DNA of 64,000 bases from an uncultured Eubacteriales bacterium (GTDB lineage Bacteria; Bacillota; Clostridia; Oscillospirales; Oscillospiraceae), in contig ONIG01000007.1 in assembly GCA_900317855.1 (NCBI GenBank), positions 1 to 64,000 of the forward strand, written 5' to 3'. A program made the position numbers and the translations under genes. Positions 8,423 through 16,337 of this stretch are shown piece by piece; the stretch's first letter is position 1, and every line of letters begins with the position of its first letter. Below the pieces are notes generated by a model, which worked only from the letters and a program-made list of their open reading frames with translations, did no database searches and had not been told where the DNA came from.

Positions 8423-8525
8423 ATCGGGTCATCCTTTCTGATTCTGAAAGTTTCCCGGCCGCATGATCCGCGGCGGTACAGTGTCGACAGGAGGTGTACC
8501 GAAATCCGGCACTGCTGCTAAGAAA

Positions 8526-8554
8526 AAGATAGCATATTTCAGGCGAAAATTCAA
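8526..8554 (-). promoter_or_regulatory. Candidate promoter for the small ORF at 8300
   Basis: Read on the minus strand, TTGAAT (complement of 8549-8554) and TATCTT (complement of 8526-8531) are separated by 17 bp. It is the only promoter-like pair found in the 8423-8600 gap. Confidence 0.4.
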
Positions 8555-8593
8555 GGAAATAGCAAGAAAACCTGTATATATGAGATAAAGATT

Positions 8594-8639
8594 TGAAAAG
8601 CATCCCCGGCCGACGGTGAGAGCCGTCGGCCGGGGATGC
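8594..8639 (-). terminator. Terminator of the flavodoxin operon
   Basis: A 17-bp perfect stem (8600-8616 with 8623-8639, loop TGAGAG) lies 11 bp beyond the stop of the minus-strand flavodoxin lipoprotein. On the minus strand it is followed by TTTTC, complement of 8595-8599. On the plus strand GGTTTTT follows, so it may work in both directions. Confidence 0.85.
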
Positions 8640-8650
8640 GGTTTTTGCGG

Positions 8651-9244
8651 TTATTTGCCGAGGGTCTTGACCCAGTCGGTGATTTCCTGCTGCGTGACGG
8701 CGGAGGCAAAGCGCTTGCCCGTCTGCCAGTCGCCGGTGCCGGCGAGCGCTGCGAGCTGCGCGCCGCTCTCGCCGATGTCGCTGCTGCCGGAGGTGCAGAA
8801 GGGGATGACCGTCTTGCCGGTGAAGTCATTGGCCTTGACGAACGTGTCCACCGGCCACGCGGCGATGCCCCACCAGATCGGGTAGCCGATGTAGACGGTG
8901 TCATAGTCGGCCCAGTTCGCCACGGTCGTGGTCTTGAGCGCCACGTCGCGCAGAGTCTCATCGTCGTGCTCGCGCGAGACGCGGCTGTCGGCGTTGTTGT
9001 AGTCCAGGTCGGCGCTCGTGTACGGCTCGGCGGGTTCCAGCTCCAGCAGGTCGCCGCCCGTCGCGGCGGCGATGGCCTCGGCTGCAGCCTTCGTGTTGCC
9101 GGTCGCGGAGAAATAGACGACGAGCGTTTTGCCGCCGCTTGCGGCGGGGGCCGTGGTGGTCTCGGGTGCGGTGGTCTTGCTGCCGCAGGCGGCGAGGTTC
9201 AGGAGCATCAGCGTGCTGACCAGCAGGGGAATGATCTTTTTCAT
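8651..9244 (-). CDS. Flavodoxin-domain lipoprotein
   Basis: The 197-residue protein starts with a lipoprotein signal peptide (lipobox LAAC, Cys 20) and a Thr/Ala/Pro linker, then a flavodoxin fold from about residue 38: VVYFSATGNTKAAAEAI is the FMN phosphate loop, followed by an IGYPIWWG segment and FCTSGSSD as the later FMN loops. It would be an extracytoplasmic, membrane-anchored FMN electron carrier or NAD(P)H:quinone-type reductase. GAGGAGG precedes ATG 9244. The gene is 12 nt downstream of a second flavodoxin gene and is transcribed with it from the MerR-type promoter at 9776-9806. Confidence 0.88.
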   Translation of the reverse strand: MKKIIPLLVSTLMLLNLAACGSKTTAPETTTAPAASGGKTLVVYFSATGNTKAAAEAIAAATGGDLLELEPAEPYTSADLDYNNADSRVSREHDDETLRDVALKTTTVANWADYDTVYIGYPIWWGIAAWPVDTFVKANDFTGKTVIPFCTSGSSDIGESGAQLAALAGTGDWQTGKRFASAVTQQEITDWVKTLGK

Positions 9245-9256
9245 GGCGGTACCTCC

Positions 9257-9733
9257 TCAGTCATGAATGGCCGCGATCCAGCGGTCAATGGTCTTGTCCG
9301 GCGTGCACAGGGTCGCATCGTCAAAGTGCACGTCCAGGCCCGGCTTCACGTCCGCGCCCGGGCACAGCGCCGCCACGTCCTTGAGCGTGCGGCCGAGCCA
9401 GCCGCCGTTCGTTGCGAAGGGGTAGACGGTCTTGCCGCCGAGGTCGTGCGCGGTCAGAAACGCGCGCGTGGCCGGGGCGCAGGTGTACCACCAGACGGGT
9501 GTGCCGAGCACGATCGTATCGTAGCGGCTCAGGTCGATGTCCATCGGTTTCAGCTCCGGCAGAAAGCCCTGCTTGACCTCCCGCTCGCCCTGCGCGACCA
9601 CGTCGTCATACGAGCCGGTGTAGGGTACGACGGTGTCGATGCGGGCAATGTCTCCGCCGATGGCGGCGTGGATGCGCTCGGCGATGCGCTGCGTGTTGCC
9701 GCGGTAAGAATAGTAAAGGATCAGAGATTTCAT
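9257..9733 (-). CDS. Cytoplasmic flavodoxin-family protein
   Basis: The 158-residue product begins MKSLILYYSYRGNTQRIAERI, an N-terminal beta strand and FMN phosphate loop (YSYRGNT). A central LGTPVWWYTCAPATR and PFATNGGW follow, typical of the flavodoxin group used as NAD(P)H- or ferredoxin-linked FMN carriers. ATG 9733 has GGAGGT immediately upstream; an in-frame ATG at 9787 lies inside the promoter and is rejected. It has no signal peptide, so it is cytoplasmic, in contrast with its operon partner at 8651. The pair may carry electrons on both sides of the membrane, which is inference. Confidence 0.87.
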   Translation of the reverse strand: MKSLILYYSYRGNTQRIAERIHAAIGGDIARIDTVVPYTGSYDDVVAQGEREVKQGFLPELKPMDIDLSRYDTIVLGTPVWWYTCAPATRAFLTAHDLGGKTVYPFATNGGWLGRTLKDVAALCPGADVKPGLDVHFDDATLCTPDKTIDRWIAAIHD

Positions 9734-9775
9734 ATTGCTTACCTCCGTATTGCATATTGTTTTCAGGTTACCGTC

Positions 9776-9806
9776 ATCATACAGCATGAAGCTGACTTTA
9801 GGTCAA
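9776..9806 (-). promoter_or_regulatory. MerR-type promoter/operator of the flavodoxin pair
   Basis: On the minus strand, -35 TTGACC (complement 9801-9806) and -10 TATGAT (complement 9776-9781) are separated by 19 bp. The spacer carries an imperfect dyad, GCATGAAG-CTGA-CTTTAGGT on the plus strand (9784-9803), matching the perfect dyad at 24824-24843 in 17 of 20 positions. Over-long 19-bp spacers with a dyad are the hallmark of MerR-activated promoters. Confidence 0.78.
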
Positions 9807-9880
9807 GTGTGAAAATGTAAAGTTTTTTTGAACCGTGTAGCCGGATACACGGGTATATATTGTGAACAATGGAATTTTAC

Positions 9881-9909
9881 TTGACAATCCGCAAAACATC
9901 TGCTAATGA
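9881..9909 (+). promoter_or_regulatory. Promoter of the iclR-type gene
   Basis: TTGACA (9881-9886), 17-bp spacer, TAATGA (9904-9909). The segment CGCAAAACATCTGCTAAT (9890-9907) is closely repeated in the promoter at 10817-10845 (CGGAAAACAGTGCTAAT, 10827-10843), suggesting a shared regulator site over both promoters. Confidence 0.65.
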
Positions 9910-10000
9910 TGGATAGCGGTGGGCGGAACTGACAATTTCTGCGACCGCCGGGCTGCGGCTCCGGCGTGTGCGGCCGTCCACATAGAATACAGGAGGAACC

Positions 10001-10780
10001 ATGAAAGACAACCGCGAAAAAGAACCCGAGATCAAAGTAAAAAGCGTAAAGAAAGCCCTGGATGTGCTCAACTGCTTCATCAAGAAGCAGCCGCTGGGCG
10101 TGACGGAGATCAGCGAGATGCTGGGTCTGTATAAGAGCAATGTATACGATATTCTTACGACACTCACGGCTATGGAGTATCTGACGCAGGTCAAGGAGAC
10201 CGGCAAATACGAGCTGGGCATTGGTATTGCACGGCTGGGCAATGCGGTGGGTGACCGCTTTGGCTTCCACAAGCTGGCGGGCCGTCACATCCACGAGATC
10301 GCTGCCGAGGTGGGGGAGACCGTTTATCTGACGACCCTGATGGGCACCTCCGTGCTCTACCTGGATGTTGCCGTGCCGTCGAACGAGCGCAGCCCGGCCA
10401 TCGTCAGCTCCGTTCGCAACAATATGGAGCCGCTCCACTGCACAAGCTGCGGCAAGGCCATGCTGGCCTGCATGCCGGACAGCTTTGTAAAGGAGTATTT
10501 GTCCATGCCCATGGAGAAGTTTACCGAGTATACCATCACCGATCCGGTGGAGCTGAGTAAGGAGATCGACCTGATCCGCGAGCGCGGCTATTCCCGGGAC
10601 CAGATGGAATACTCCGTTGGCATCAGCTGTGTGGCCGTGCCGATCGTGGTGCACGGTAATCTGCAGGGTGTGATCAGCATCAGCGCGCCTTCTCCGCGCA
10701 TGGAGGATGCGCGGGTTATGCAGTTTGTTGAAATTCTGCGGCAGCATGTCCGACAAATTGAAAGTGATTTGTCGAAATAA
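10001..10780 (+). CDS. IclR-family transcriptional regulator
   Basis: The 259-residue protein has the two IclR domains. An N-terminal winged helix-turn-helix (about residues 15-75; VTEISEMLGLYKSNVYDILTTL is the recognition region) is followed by a C-terminal effector domain (about 90-255) with the family pattern LHCTSCGKAMLA and ISCVAVPIV. IclR proteins usually bind a small organic acid and repress or activate an adjacent catabolic operon. AGGAGGAACC precedes the ATG. The next gene on the same strand begins the korDABC operon 327 bp later, with its own promoter, so this protein is the probable pathway-specific regulator and may autoregulate. Confidence 0.93.
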   Translation: MKDNREKEPEIKVKSVKKALDVLNCFIKKQPLGVTEISEMLGLYKSNVYDILTTLTAMEYLTQVKETGKYELGIGIARLGNAVGDRFGFHKLAGRHIHEIAAEVGETVYLTTLMGTSVLYLDVAVPSNERSPAIVSSVRNNMEPLHCTSCGKAMLACMPDSFVKEYLSMPMEKFTEYTITDPVELSKEIDLIRERGYSRDQMEYSVGISCVAVPIVVHGNLQGVISISAPSPRMEDARVMQFVEILRQHVRQIESDLSK

Positions 10781-10816
10781 ACAATTTTGCGCTGGAATTT
10801 TGTGATATAGTCCAAA

Positions 10817-10845
10817 TTGACGTATTCGGAAAACAGTGCTAATAT
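10817..10845 (+). promoter_or_regulatory. Promoter of the korDABC catabolic operon
   Basis: TTGACG (10817-10822), 17-bp spacer, TAATAT (10840-10845), 36 bp after the iclR stop. Initiation near 10852 would give an unusually long leader of about 255 nt before the first gene, containing the inverted pair described at 10892-11022. Confidence 0.65.
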
Positions 10846-10891
10846 GAAGCCATAGGATGGTTGCACTCTATTTTTTCTTTGTGTTATATGC

Positions 10892-11022
10892 AGAACAGCG
10901 TTCTATAATTTAGAACACATGCTGTTTTGCCTTTTGCATTCCACAGTCGATTAGGTAGAGGCAGAAGAGATGCAGGCCCTCGCGCCTGCACTTCTTTGTT
11001 CTACTGTATAGAACGCCGTTCT
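10892..11022. repeat. Inverted pair of a 26-bp element in the kor operon leader
   Basis: The 26 bp at 10892-10917 recur in reverse complement at 10997-11022 with 22 of 26 identities. Each copy contains a perfect 5-3-5 palindrome AGAAC-NNN-GTTCT (10892-10904 and 11010-11022) plus a further TAGAACA half-site. The 79 bp between them contains a small GCAGGC/GCCTGC hairpin and no gene. The most likely reading is a pair of regulator operators suited to DNA looping, placed downstream of the promoter. A structured leader RNA or a small transposon-like (MITE) insertion are alternatives, but no target-site duplication is visible. Confidence 0.65.
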
Positions 11023-11107
11023 GAAAAACAAAACTGCCAGGCATACAGAGTCCAGAGGTGGGGTTGTGTGTCGGTAAGACAAATCATGCAGGAGGGTTGA
11101 TCCAGCG

Positions 11108-11308
11108 ATGGAAAAAATCAAGTTGAACACCAAGCGGTGTAAGGGCTGCTACCTGTGCGTGAGCGTGTGCCCGGTCAAGGCGCTCTCTCCGTCCGGTGAG
11201 CTTGGCGAGCAGGGCTATGAAACCGTGAAGGTCGATGAAGAAAAGTGCATCACCTGCGGCAGCTGCTACAGAATGTGCCCTGACTACGCGATCGAAATTT
11301 TGAAATGA
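11108..11308 (+). CDS. korD: 2-oxoacid:ferredoxin oxidoreductase, ferredoxin-like delta subunit
   Basis: This 66-residue protein is almost entirely two [4Fe-4S] motifs: CKGCYLCVSVCP near residues 11-22 and CITCGSCYRMCP near 47-58. It is the electron-transfer subunit of four-subunit 2-oxoacid (oxoglutarate or branched-chain oxoacid) ferredoxin oxidoreductases, passing electrons from the TPP centre to soluble ferredoxin. GGAGGGTTG lies upstream of the ATG. It is the first gene of the operon and is followed after 18 nt by the alpha subunit. Confidence 0.92.
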   Translation: MEKIKLNTKRCKGCYLCVSVCPVKALSPSGELGEQGYETVKVDEEKCITCGSCYRMCPDYAIEILK

Positions 11309-11326
11309 GAGGGAAGTGACAAAACA

Positions 11327-12382
11327 ATGGCTAAAGTATTGATGAAAGGCAATGAGGCCTTTGCAGAGTCCTGTCTTCGCGCTGGATGCCGTTTCTTCAG
11401 CGGCTATCCCATCACCCCGCAGACGGAGATTCTGGAGTATATGTCCTGGCGCATGGAGCAGGTCGGCGGTCAGTTCATCCAGACGGAGTCCGAGCTTGCC
11501 GGCGTCAACATGCTCTTCGGCGCGGCCTGCTGCGGCGCGCGTGCGCTGACCACTTCCGCCGGCCCCGGCTTCTCCCTGAAGCAGGAAGGCATCTCTTACC
11601 TCTGCGGTAACGACATCCCGGCGGTCATCGCGGACGTCATGCGTATCGGCTCCGGCCTGGGTGACATCTTCCAGGGCCAGGGCGACTACTGGCAGCTGAC
11701 CCGCGGCGGCGGCCACGGCGATTACCGCACCATCGTTCTTGCACCGTCGAGCGTGCAGGAGAACGCCGATCTGGCCTACCTGGCCTTCGATCTGGCGGAG
11801 AAATATCGTCATCCCGTTCTGATTGGCTCCGACGCCGCCATCGGCCAGATGGTCGAGCCCGTCGAGCTGCCCGAGATGCGCGAGCACGACATCAACACGT
11901 ATGACTGGGCCATCCGCCCCCGCAAGGCCGGCGAGGACCAGAAGGTCATCTGGAACACCTACTACACTATCGGCGCCGACGCCTACATGGATTACCTCAA
12001 GGAGAAGTACGCGACGATCGAGGCCAATGAGCAGCGCTGGGAGAACGTCCAGACCGACGACGCTGAGATCGTCCTCGTGGCATACGGCATCAGCTCCCGT
12101 GTCTGCAAGGCAGCGGTGAAGAAGGCGCGTGCGCAGGGCATCAAGCTCGGCCTCATCCGCCCAATCACCCTCTGGCCGTACCCGCAGAAAGCGTTTGATG
12201 CGCTGGGCGATCAGGTCAAGGGCTTCCTTGTGGTCGAGATGAGCATTCTGGGCCAGATGTGCGACGACGTGGTGCTGGCCTGCGGCAACAAGCATCCGGT
12301 GGAGAGCTACGGCGAGTTCGCAAATGTCCCGTCTGAGGATGTCATTCTCGAGCGCGTCCAAGAGATGCTGAAGAAGTACTGA
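11327..12382 (+). CDS. korA: 2-oxoacid:ferredoxin oxidoreductase, alpha subunit
   Basis: The 351-residue product corresponds to the pyrimidine-binding alpha chain (PorA/KorA/VorB type). FFSGYPITPQTEILEYM near residue 22 is the diagnostic start, QTESELAGVNMLFGAACCGAR covers the Glu that activates TPP, and the C-terminal domain begins near residue 225. The enzyme oxidatively decarboxylates a 2-oxoacid to acyl-CoA and CO2 while reducing ferredoxin. Gene order delta-alpha-beta-gamma matches korDABC/vor operons. Which 2-oxoacid is used (2-oxoglutarate, branched-chain or another) cannot be settled from sequence alone. Confidence 0.93.
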   Translation: MAKVLMKGNEAFAESCLRAGCRFFSGYPITPQTEILEYMSWRMEQVGGQFIQTESELAGVNMLFGAACCGARALTTSAGPGFSLKQEGISYLCGNDIPAVIADVMRIGSGLGDIFQGQGDYWQLTRGGGHGDYRTIVLAPSSVQENADLAYLAFDLAEKYRHPVLIGSDAAIGQMVEPVELPEMREHDINTYDWAIRPRKAGEDQKVIWNTYYTIGADAYMDYLKEKYATIEANEQRWENVQTDDAEIVLVAYGISSRVCKAAVKKARAQGIKLGLIRPITLWPYPQKAFDALGDQVKGFLVVEMSILGQMCDDVVLACGNKHPVESYGEFANVPSEDVILERVQEMLKKY

Positions 12383-12395
12383 GGAGGGACAGACA

Positions 12396-13136
12396 ATGAA
12401 ACTGAGTGTACCGAATGGAATCAACATGGATGCCCATGTGGGCTGGTGCCCGGGCTGCGGCCACGGTATCGTGGCCCGTCTGGTCGCGGAAGCCGCCAGA
12501 GATCTGGGGATCGAAGAAAATATCATCATGGTCGAGGACGTGGCCTGCGGTGAGTTCGCGCAGAACGTCCTGAAGTTCAACACCATCGGCGCTGCCCACG
12601 GTCGCCCGATCATCACGGCTGCCGGCGCCAAGCGCACCCGCCCCGACGCGATCGTCATCGCGCACCCGGGCGACGGTTCCGCCTACAGCATCGGCATGGA
12701 GAGCACCATTCACTGCGCGCTGCGCAATGAGAACATCCTGGCGCTCGTCGTCAACAACAGCGTTTTCGGCATGACCGGCGGCCAGATGTCCCCGACCTCC
12801 CTGCCGAACATGAAGACCACTTCCTCCCCCAAGGGCAGAGACGTGGAAAAGAACGGCCACCCCTTCGACGTGACCAAGACGCTCAGCAGCTTTGACATCG
12901 CTTATCTGGCCCGCGGCAGCGTGGACAGCCCGGCGCAGGTCATCAAGACCGGCAAGATGATCAAAAAGGCGCTCCAGAAGCAGATGAACGGCGAGGGCTT
13001 CTGCCTGGTCGAAGTGCTCAGCCCGTGCCCGACCAACTGGAACAAGCAGCCTGCCGACGCGCTCGAATTCATGAAAGAGCAGCAGGAAGCCTTCTATCCG
13101 CTGGGCGAGTTTGTTGATAAGGGAGGAGAAGCATAA
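12396..13136 (+). CDS. korB: 2-oxoacid:ferredoxin oxidoreductase, beta (TPP-binding) subunit
   Basis: This 246-residue TPP-binding chain has WCPGCGHG near residue 17 (substrate and cluster-side motif) and the Mg2+-diphosphate signature GDGSAYSIG near 88 followed by NN about 30 residues later (VVNNSVFGMTGGQ). It forms the active site with the alpha chain, carrying out acyl transfer to CoA. A good AGGAGG precedes ATG 12396, 13 nt after korA. Its stop overlaps the start of the gamma subunit by one base, so the two are translationally coupled. Confidence 0.93.
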   Translation: MKLSVPNGINMDAHVGWCPGCGHGIVARLVAEAARDLGIEENIIMVEDVACGEFAQNVLKFNTIGAAHGRPIITAAGAKRTRPDAIVIAHPGDGSAYSIGMESTIHCALRNENILALVVNNSVFGMTGGQMSPTSLPNMKTTSSPKGRDVEKNGHPFDVTKTLSSFDIAYLARGSVDSPAQVIKTGKMIKKALQKQMNGEGFCLVEVLSPCPTNWNKQPADALEFMKEQQEAFYPLGEFVDKGGEA

Positions 13137-13678
13137 TGACTGAAATTATTTGTTCCGGATTTGGCGGACAGGGCGTCCTCGTGGCCGGCATGATCCTTGC
13201 AGACGCCGGCATGGAAGACGGCAAAAACGTCACCTGGTATCCGTCCTACGGTTCCGAAATGCGCGGCGGCACCGCCAACTGCAACATCAAGATCAGCGAA
13301 GAGGAGATCCCCAGCCCCTACTGTCATCAGCTGGACATCCTTTACACGCTCAACGATGCGGCGATCGACAAGTTCGAGAGCCAGGTCCGTCCGGGCGGCA
13401 TCCTGCTCGTCAACAGCAGCCTGGCTCGCAAGGACAGAGTGTACCGCGATGACATCCAGGTCATCAAGGTTCCGGCAACGGACATCGCCAATGAGCTCGG
13501 CAACGCCCGCGGCACGAACATCGTGATGCTCGGTGCACTGTCTTACGCTTCTCCTGATTTTGACGTGACGTATATGCGCGGCGCGATCGACTACTTCTTC
13601 GCCAAGAAGGGTAAGGTCAACCCGAAGAACGCCATCTGCTTCGACCGCGGCGTGGAAGCAGCCAAGGCGCAGGTATAA
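13136..13678 (+). CDS. korC: 2-oxoacid:ferredoxin oxidoreductase, gamma subunit
   Basis: The 180-residue chain opens with ICSGFGGQGVLVAGMILADA, the family-typical GxGGQG CoA/subunit-binding start, and has YGSEMRGGTANC near residue 42, both hallmarks of PorC/KorC gamma domains. It completes a four-subunit 2-oxoacid oxidoreductase. It overlaps korB by one base and ends before an intercistronic hairpin at 13691-13728, which could lower expression of downstream transport and CoA-transfer genes relative to the enzyme. Confidence 0.92.
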   Translation: MTEIICSGFGGQGVLVAGMILADAGMEDGKNVTWYPSYGSEMRGGTANCNIKISEEEIPSPYCHQLDILYTLNDAAIDKFESQVRPGGILLVNSSLARKDRVYRDDIQVIKVPATDIANELGNARGTNIVMLGALSYASPDFDVTYMRGAIDYFFAKKGKVNPKNAICFDRGVEAAKAQV

Positions 13679-13690
13679 ACTGTCTCATCG

Positions 13691-13728
13691 CTTCGGCATC
13701 GGCGGGGAAACACCCGCCGGTACCGAAG
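13691..13728 (+). other. Intercistronic hairpin between korC and the symporter gene
   Basis: CTTCGGCATCGGCGGG (13691-13706) pairs with CCCGCCGGTACCGAAG (13713-13728) except for a 3-nt mismatch. No T run follows, so it resembles an mRNA-processing or stability structure rather than a full terminator. Confidence 0.55.
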
Positions 13729-13761
13729 TGCGAGGCGGCAGGAGAGAGGAAAAATAGAATT

Positions 13762-15231
13762 ATGGGAAATGTCAGAGTTGTTGACGCAATTATTATTGTC
13801 GTCTACTTTGCGGTCATGGCGGTCATGGGTATCATCGCTTATCGCCGCAACAAGACCAGTGAGGACTTTTTTGTCGCCGGCAAGTCCATGGGCACGTTTT
13901 CTCTGGCGGCTATGTGGCTGTCGTCCTGGATCGGCGGTTCATCCATCGTGGGCACATCCACAGATGCCTATAATCTCGGCGTTACCGGCGGTTGGTACGT
14001 AACGATCCTGGCAGTTGGCTGCGTGCTCTTTGGTCTTACGTTCTCCAAGGTAACAAAAACGCTGGGCGACAAGCTCAAAAACATTACTTACCCCGGCCTG
14101 ATCATGAGCCGGTATGACCGCGTCTCGAGCGATATCGTGATCATTTGCTGCTTTCTTGCAAATGTCGGCTTCCTGGCCAGTCAGCTCGTTGCCATGGGCA
14201 GCATGCTGACGACGATCACTGGCTGGAGCGCATCGACCTGCTTTATCATCAGCACCGTTATCACCATTGCATATTCCGCCATCGGTGGTTTGATGGCAAT
14301 TAAATATACGACCTGGATTCAGTTCATTCTCATCGTCCTGGGTACGGTTGTGCTGGGCATCCCGCTGTCTGCCAAGGCAATGGGCGGGTTCAGCCAGCTG
14401 CAGACGCTTCCTCCCGAGTGGTTTGACATCGGCCGCCGCGGCTGGCCGATGATCCTTGCGCTCGGCGTGAGCTCTGTGTTCTCGTTTTTCACCAGCATGG
14501 ACAGCTACACCCGCTGCTTTGCTGCCAAAAACGAGCGGGTCGCCCGTGACGGCGCCCTCTGGGCCGGTCTCGGTGTGTTCTTCGTCGCAATTGGCGCCAC
14601 GATCATGGGCATGGCCGCAAAGGTCCTGCTGCCCGAGCTTCCGGCCGGCAGCAGCGCTTATGCTGCCCTCGTGGCAAAGTTCTTCCCGGTCGGCATCTCC
14701 GGCCTCGTGCTGGTGGGTGTGTTCGCTGCAATCATGTCGACAGGTGTCGTGTGCATCAACCTCTGCTCGGCCAATATCAGTGTGGACATTTACAAAGACC
14801 GCATCAAGCCGGACGCACCGGACCGCAAGGTCATGGTGCTCGGCATTGTCAGCTCGCTGGTCGTCGGCGTGATTGGCGCGCTGCTCGCCTGGTGGAAGTA
14901 TGACATCATCGAGCTGCTGCTGCTTGCCTTCACGTTCCAGGCATCGGCGCTGTTCTTCCCGACGGTGTGCGGCGTGTTCTGGAAGAAGCCGACGGCAAAG
15001 GCCTCCTCTGTCAGCATGATCGTGTCGCTGGCGGTGGTGCTTCTCTGGCTGGTCGGCGACGGCCTCGGCTGGGGCAAGCTCTTTGCAATCGACGCGCTCT
15101 GGCCCGGCCTGCTGTCTTCTGGCGTGGTGTTTTTCGTCATGACGCTTACAACCAAACCCACGGAGGCGGACAAGCAGCGCTGTGAAATCTTTTTCGCAAA
15201 CCCGGACGCAAAACCGGAGGAAATAAAGTAA
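13762..15231 (+). CDS. Sodium:solute symporter (SSS family)
   Basis: The 489-residue integral membrane protein has about 13 hydrophobic segments. The N-terminus carries the SSS features YFAVMAVMGIIAYRRN and KTSEDFFVAGKSMG, then WLSSWIGGSSIVGTSTDAY in helix 2 and a central AIGGLMAIKYT. Family members (PanF, ActP, PutP types) import carboxylates, amino acids or vitamins using the sodium gradient. It lies in the middle of the oxoacid operon, so its substrate is probably an organic acid feeding that pathway, although this is inferred from context. GGAGAGAGG precedes the ATG. Confidence 0.92.
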   Translation: MGNVRVVDAIIIVVYFAVMAVMGIIAYRRNKTSEDFFVAGKSMGTFSLAAMWLSSWIGGSSIVGTSTDAYNLGVTGGWYVTILAVGCVLFGLTFSKVTKTLGDKLKNITYPGLIMSRYDRVSSDIVIICCFLANVGFLASQLVAMGSMLTTITGWSASTCFIISTVITIAYSAIGGLMAIKYTTWIQFILIVLGTVVLGIPLSAKAMGGFSQLQTLPPEWFDIGRRGWPMILALGVSSVFSFFTSMDSYTRCFAAKNERVARDGALWAGLGVFFVAIGATIMGMAAKVLLPELPAGSSAYAALVAKFFPVGISGLVLVGVFAAIMSTGVVCINLCSANISVDIYKDRIKPDAPDRKVMVLGIVSSLVVGVIGALLAWWKYDIIELLLLAFTFQASALFFPTVCGVFWKKPTAKASSVSMIVSLAVVLLWLVGDGLGWGKLFAIDALWPGLLSSGVVFFVMTLTTKPTEADKQRCEIFFANPDAKPEEIK

Positions 15232-15263
15232 AGAAAATCGTGCAAACAGAAAGGGAAACGAAA

Positions 15264-16277
15264 ATGAAACTAGTTTATGCAGAGACCCCTGCAACCATGG
15301 GGCAGGATCATTCTGTCGATGACAGCTTCCTGCCGGAAGGCGTTACGCACATCATATCCGAGTACGATCCGGCGCAGCCGATCACCTCGGAGAAGAACCA
15401 GAAGTTCGTCGCGGATATCAAGGACGCCGACATCATCATCAACAGCTATGTTGACTTCCAGGAAGAGCTGCTCGACGCCATGGATCACTGCAAGGTGATC
15501 TCCTTCCAGTCCACTGGCTACAACGCCGCCAACCTCGAGTACGCCGCCAAGAAGGGCGTCGCCGTGGTTTCCATCCGTGACTACTGCACGCAGGAGACGG
15601 CCGAGAACGCTATTGCTTCCATGATGTGCCTGCAGCGCAACACCATCAACTACAACCGTGCGATCCAGGAGGATAAGGTCTGGGATTACAGCCTGTTCCC
15701 GGGTATGAAGCGCGTTGAGGGCCAGACCATGGCCATCATCGGCTTCGGCCGCATCGGTCAGCACGTCGGCCGCATCGCCGGCAAGGGCCTGGGCATGAAG
15801 GTTATCGCCTATGATCCGTTCCTGCCGCCCGAGATCGCCAAGGAGCAGGGCGTGGAGCTCGTCGATCTGGACACCGCGCTTGCAGAGGGCGACGTCATCT
15901 CCGTGCACATGAACCTCACGGCCGACAACAAGTATTTCTTCACCAAAGAGACCTTTGCCAAGATGAAGAAGCACCCCATCTTCATCAACGAGGGCCGCGG
16001 CGAGATGGTCGAAGAGGCCGCGCTCAAGTGGGCTCTGGACGAAGGCATTCTCCGCGGCGCCGGCATCGACATGCTCGAGTCGGAAGACCCGGATCTGAGC
16101 AAGTGTGTGCTCATCGAGGATCCCCCGCGCAAGAACCTCATCATCAACCCCCACAGCGGCTACTGGTCCGATACCTCGGACTATCTGGTGCGCAAGTACT
16201 CCATGGAAAACGCCATGAACTATGTCAACGGCAACTTTGACGCCGTCCATGACATTCGCAACGGTGTGAGAAAGTAA
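15264..16277 (+). CDS. D-isomer-specific 2-hydroxyacid dehydrogenase
   Basis: This 337-residue NAD(P)-dependent enzyme has the Rossmann motif GFGRIGQHVG near residue 152. The catalytic triad of the family is retained: Arg in INEGRGEMVEEA, Glu in DMLESEDPD and His in NPHSGYWSD. It would interconvert a 2-hydroxyacid and the 2-oxoacid, supplying the substrate of the KorDABC complex encoded upstream, or acting in reverse. ATG 15264 is used, with AAAGGG 7 nt upstream; an in-frame GTG at 15240 lacks a ribosome site. It follows the symporter gene closely. Confidence 0.9.
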   Translation: MKLVYAETPATMGQDHSVDDSFLPEGVTHIISEYDPAQPITSEKNQKFVADIKDADIIINSYVDFQEELLDAMDHCKVISFQSTGYNAANLEYAAKKGVAVVSIRDYCTQETAENAIASMMCLQRNTINYNRAIQEDKVWDYSLFPGMKRVEGQTMAIIGFGRIGQHVGRIAGKGLGMKVIAYDPFLPPEIAKEQGVELVDLDTALAEGDVISVHMNLTADNKYFFTKETFAKMKKHPIFINEGRGEMVEEAALKWALDEGILRGAGIDMLESEDPDLSKCVLIEDPPRKNLIINPHSGYWSDTSDYLVRKYSMENAMNYVNGNFDAVHDIRNGVRK

Positions 16278-16337
16278 ATTTCCCCTCCGGGGCCTCCCGG
16301 GAATGATAAGTTTAATTTGAAAGAGAGGATTCACCCC

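Noticed and set aside
10892-11022. MITE or insertion sequence with 26-bp terminal inverted repeats
   Set aside because: No target-site duplication flanks the repeats, no transposase is present and the internal palindromes look like operators; kept only as an alternative.
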